Source: an uncultured Longilinea sp. (GTDB taxonomy: Bacteria > Chloroflexota > Anaerolineae > Anaerolineales > Anaerolineaceae). From it: DNA of 8,253 nt. The notes under the pieces were generated by a model. That model made no database searches, was not told the DNA's origin, and saw nothing but the letters and a program-made list of their open reading frames with translations. Below are positions 6,217-8,253 of this stretch, in pieces. The DNA lies in contig CALMIB010000146.1 of assembly GCA_937863945.1 (NCBI GenBank), positions 1 through 8,253 on the forward strand. The letters are read 5' to 3'. How positions within the stretch are numbered: position 1 is the stretch's first letter; each line of letters begins with the position of its first letter. Position numbers and translations under genes: made by a program.

Positions 6217-7201
6217 GGGTGCCGTGCCTTTCCCGCAGGCCCAACAGATCCGGCGAGACCGCCCAGGCCAGCATCCCCAGCAGAATGCCAAACCAGAAGG
6301 TCGCCAGGCGGATCAACAGGGTGGCCGTGGTGGCCAGGGCAGGCTCGATGCCCACCAGCAGTGTCAACATGCCGGCAATGGAGGCCTCCGCCGCGCCCAG
6401 CCCGCCCGGCAGCGTCGAAACCGCGCCGACGATGGTGGCAAACGCCAGGATAAACACCGCGGTCGAAGCCAGTTGCAGGCTGGCCGGAAGGCCCAACCCC
6501 AACAGGATCAGGTAAAAGCCAATCCCCTCACCCAACCAGGAAACCGTTCCCAGCCCGACCGCCAGCAGCGTGGGCCACGGCTTAAACAGCGCAAAACTGC
6601 CCTCATAAAACTCGCGCAGCCCAGCGGTAAAGCGCCGCGCGAGCGGCACTTTCTCCATCCAGCCCAGCAGCGCCAGCGCCAGCGGACGAATTTGCGAAAT
6701 GACGATGACCGACAGCAACAATACCAACACCACGGCAAAGGCCGGCCAGTAGCGCGGGTAGGCGATGATGCCGGCCACCGACAGCATCAGCACGGCCATG
6801 CCGTCGCTAATGCGCTCAGCCACCACCACCGAAATGCCGCGCGCAACCGGCACGCCGGTCTTCCGATTGACCCACACAGCCTTTAGCACCTCGCCAACCT
6901 TGCCGGGGGTCACGGCCAACGGGAAGCCCGCCACGAACAGTCGCAGGCTCTCCTTCAGCGGCAGCCCGCGCGCCTCAACCTGGTTCAGGTAGAAATGCCA
7001 CTTGAAAAAGCGCAGCGTGTAATTGAACAGCGTGAGCAGCAAGGCCAGCGGGAACAGGGGCCAGTAAAAAGTCAGGATACTTTGTTCCACCTGGCGCAAA
7101 TCCCCCAACAGGGCCAGCCCGAGCATGACCAGCACCCCCAGGATCAACCCGGGGATCAATTTCTTGCGGATGGATTGCAGCGTGAGGGCCTGTGAATTCA
7201 T
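6203..7201 (-). CDS. LPG-synthase-TM / UPF0104 family membrane protein
   Basis: A 332-residue integral membrane protein with about eight hydrophobic segments. Family marks are RFFKWHFYLNQ (about 65-74), TPGKVGEVLKA (98-108), ERISD (129-133) and LPGGLGAAEAS (264-274). These match the membrane part of MprF and the family once called UPF0104, whose members are linked to lipid flipping or glycolipid handling. The cytosolic aminoacyl-transfer domain of MprF is absent, so lysyl-lipid synthesis is not expected. Start choice is uncertain: neither ATG 7201 nor ATG 7213 (adding MQSK) has a clear Shine-Dalgarno site, and codons further upstream run through the -10 box. It is the first gene of a two-gene unit with the PHP phosphoesterase, suggesting a shared envelope-lipid role, which is an inference. 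Confidence 0.85.
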   Translation of the reverse strand: MNSQALTLQSIRKKLIPGLILGVLVMLGLALLGDLRQVEQSILTFYWPLFPLALLLTLFNYTLRFFKWHFYLNQVEARGLPLKESLRLFVAGFPLAVTPGKVGEVLKAVWVNRKTGVPVARGISVVVAERISDGMAVLMLSVAGIIAYPRYWPAFAVVLVLLLSVIVISQIRPLALALLGWMEKVPLARRFTAGLREFYEGSFALFKPWPTLLAVGLGTVSWLGEGIGFYLILLGLGLPASLQLASTAVFILAFATIVGAVSTLPGGLGAAEASIAGMLTLLVGIEPALATTATLLIRLATFWFGILLGMLAWAVSPDLLGLRERHGTLVEG

Positions 7202-7207
7202 TTTGGA

Positions 7208-7217
7208 TTGCATGCAA
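7208..7217. promoter_or_regulatory. TTGCATGCAA palindrome at the start of the membrane-protein operon
   Basis: A perfect 10-base palindrome contains the ATG at 7213 and lies just downstream of the TATAAT box, at the predicted transcription start. A protein bound here would block initiation, so it is a possible operator. Its partner is unknown. Confidence 0.3.
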
Positions 7218-7219
7218 CC

Positions 7220-7248
7220 ATTATACATAAAACAGGCGTTTACAATAA
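7220..7248 (-). promoter_or_regulatory. promoter of the UPF0104-PHP operon
   Basis: On the minus strand, a perfect -10 TATAAT (7220-7225) is preceded at 17 bases by a weak -35, TTATTG (7243-7248). Transcription would begin about seven bases after the -10, which falls on the ATG at 7213. The mRNA would then be leaderless, or have a leader of about 12 bases if ATG 7201 is used. Confidence 0.55.
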
Positions 7249-7264
7249 TTACAGCCTTGAAAGC

Positions 7265-7293
7265 CTCGACCCATTTCAGGGTCATGCTATAAT
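7265..7293 (+). promoter_or_regulatory. extended -10 promoter of the amino-acid binding protein gene
   Basis: TGCTATAAT (7285-7293) is a perfect extended -10 element with a perfect TATAAT (7288-7293). The -35 is weak (TCGACC at 7266-7271, 16-base spacer), as is usual for extended -10 promoters. Transcription should begin near 7300, leaving a leader of about 95 bases before the GTG start. The leader holds small complementary segments (CTGGC 7301-7305 with a later GCCAG; GCAG 7309-7312 with CTGC 7327-7330), but I recognise no known riboswitch. It is divergent from the UPF0104 promoter. Confidence 0.65.
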
Positions 7294-7394
7294 GTTGATA
7301 CTGGCTTTGCAGGCAACCGGAAAAGGCTGCCGCTCCGCCCTGGCCAGTTCCCAATCCGCTTCAGTTTCATACCCTATATTACCTGGAGGAAAGA

Positions 7395-8141
7395 GTGAAA
7401 CGCACCGTTTTGTTTACCATTTCGATTCTGGCCATTCTGGCCATGCTGCTCACGGCTTGCAGCGCCCCCAAGACCAAGGTTACCGTCGCCACCGATGCCA
7501 CTTTCCCGCCGTTTGAATACGTGGATGAACAGACCAAGGAAATGACCGGCTTTGACATCGAATTGATCAAGCTGATCGCGGACAAGGCTGGTCTGGAAAT
7601 CAGCATTGAAAATACGCCCTTCGATTCGGTCACGGCCGGCATCAGCCAGTGCCAGTTTGACGTCGCCATCGCGGCCATCACCATCACAGACGATCGCAAA
7701 AAGGAGATGCTCTTCTCGGATCCGTATATCAACGCAGGCCAGATCGTCGTCGTGCAGACGGGCAATACTGACATCACGGGCTACGCCGACCTGACCGGCA
7801 AGACCGTCGCAGCGCAGTTGGGCACCACCGGCGCCATCGAAGCCGAAAAGATTGCCGATGTCACCTTCAAGCCGTATGACTCCTATGATCTGGCCTTCCT
7901 CGACCTGCAGAACGGCCAGGTGGATGCCGTCATCGTGGACTACCTGACCGCGGTCGGTTTCCTGGGCAAGAATCCGGGCAAGCTGCAAATGGTTGGCGAT
8001 GTCTTCACCGATGAGTCCTACGGCATTGCCGTGTGCAAGAACAAAACCGACCTGCTCGATAAGATCAATGCGGCGCTCAAGGCTCTCTCCGAAGAGGGTA
8101 AATTAAAAGAGCTGGAAACCAAGTACCTGGCCGGCGAATAA
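7395..8141 (+). CDS. amino-acid ABC transporter substrate-binding lipoprotein (SBP family 3)
   Basis: Binds a polar amino acid outside the membrane and delivers it to an ABC permease. It has 248 residues, normal for the family. Residues 1-21 are a lipoprotein signal peptide (KR, hydrophobic core, lipobox LTAC), with lipidation expected at C22. The mature protein starts at a short linker and then VTVATDATFPPFEY. The family signature GFDIELIKLIADKAG spans 52-66. Likely ligand residues are R101 in DDRKKEMLFSDPY (carboxylate) and D182 in VDYL (amino group), with GTTG at 143-146, as in GlnH/HisJ-type proteins. Specificity cannot be read out. The start is GTG, five bases after GGAGG (7385-7389). 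It has its own extended -10 promoter and a strong terminator directly after it. Permease and ATPase genes are not in the window but may follow. Confidence 0.94.
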   Translation: MKRTVLFTISILAILAMLLTACSAPKTKVTVATDATFPPFEYVDEQTKEMTGFDIELIKLIADKAGLEISIENTPFDSVTAGISQCQFDVAIAAITITDDRKKEMLFSDPYINAGQIVVVQTGNTDITGYADLTGKTVAAQLGTTGAIEAEKIADVTFKPYDSYDLAFLDLQNGQVDAVIVDYLTAVGFLGKNPGKLQMVGDVFTDESYGIAVCKNKTDLLDKINAALKALSEEGKLKELETKYLAGE

Positions 8142-8156
8142 CCCCATTGATGATCT

Positions 8157-8196
8157 GCCTGTGAGGTTGGCAACCAGCCTCACAGGCTGTTTTTTT
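8157..8196 (+). terminator. strong intrinsic terminator after the binding-protein gene
   Basis: A 14-bp stem (8157-8170 with 8174-8187) has one T-G wobble and a 3-base CAA loop, and is followed by seven T residues (8190-8196). It begins 15 bases after the stop codon. It should end most transcripts of the binding-protein gene before the next start. Confidence 0.95.
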
Positions 8197-8204
8197 GGCG
8201 TCTC

Positions 8205-8253
8205 ATGAGCTCATCATCCTATCCTGCGCCCACCCCCAAACCCCTGGTTGGTT
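8205..8253 (+). CDS. possible start of next gene (ABC permease?), cut by window end
   Basis: An ATG at 8205, nine bases after the terminator, opens a frame that runs to the window end: MSSSSYPAPTPKPLVG. A short Ser/Pro-rich cytosolic start would suit the permease expected after a binding-protein gene, but only 16 residues are visible and no clear Shine-Dalgarno site precedes it. The start lies in a palindrome, ATGAGCTCAT (8205-8214). The frame could be non-coding. Confidence 0.35.
   Translation, partial: MSSSSYPAPTPKPLVG

Noticed and set aside
6203..7201. Full MprF (lysyl-phosphatidylglycerol synthase)
   Set aside because: The protein ends after the membrane region; the C-terminal aminoacyl-transferase domain is absent.
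7374..7988. Antisense open frame opposite the binding-protein gene
   Set aside because: The plus-strand gene has a lipobox, ribosome-binding site, family motifs and terminator; the antisense product matches nothing.

Overview
This 8.25 kb window looks like ordinary chromosomal DNA of a GC-rich, probably anaerobic bacterium. Three things fit a Chloroflexota (Anaerolineae-like) genome: the long exonuclease-helicase DinG form, a full-length formate-tetrahydrofolate ligase of the type fused into animal C1-THF synthase, and a lipid-flippase-like membrane protein followed by a PHP phosphoesterase. That assignment is an inference from protein style; no taxonomic marker was compared.

Layout, left to right. 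Positions 1-2442 (+) hold most of a DinG-type protein whose 5' end lies outside the window. It converges on an XRE-cupin transcriptional regulator at 2520-3158 (-). Upstream of the regulator come its own promoter, then the strong terminator of the next gene, fhs (3309-5225, -), a 638-residue formate-tetrahydrofolate ligase with a good sigma70-type promoter. The 330 bases between fhs and the next protein gene hold a tRNA-Leu(UAA) gene with its own promoter, and an exact 49-bp tandem duplication that copies the 3' end of that tRNA.

Next is a two-gene minus-strand unit: a multi-pass membrane protein of the LPG-synthase-TM/UPF0104 family (6203-7201) and a PHP metal-dependent phosphoesterase (5554-6216). 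The second gene probably starts at a TTG inside the end of the first. A divergent promoter region (about 7213-7293) separates this unit from a plus-strand amino-acid ABC transporter binding lipoprotein (7395-8141). That gene is followed by a near-perfect intrinsic terminator and then by what may be the first codons of the next transporter gene, cut off by the window end.

The genes serve unrelated jobs: DNA repair, C1/folate metabolism, translation, envelope/lipid function and amino-acid uptake. I found no CRISPR array, transposase, phage gene, toxin-antitoxin pair or defence cassette. The items most worth a second look are the tRNA-end tandem duplication, the eukaryote-like fhs, the possible leaderless start of the membrane-protein operon, and the terminator placed between the binding protein and the gene after it.
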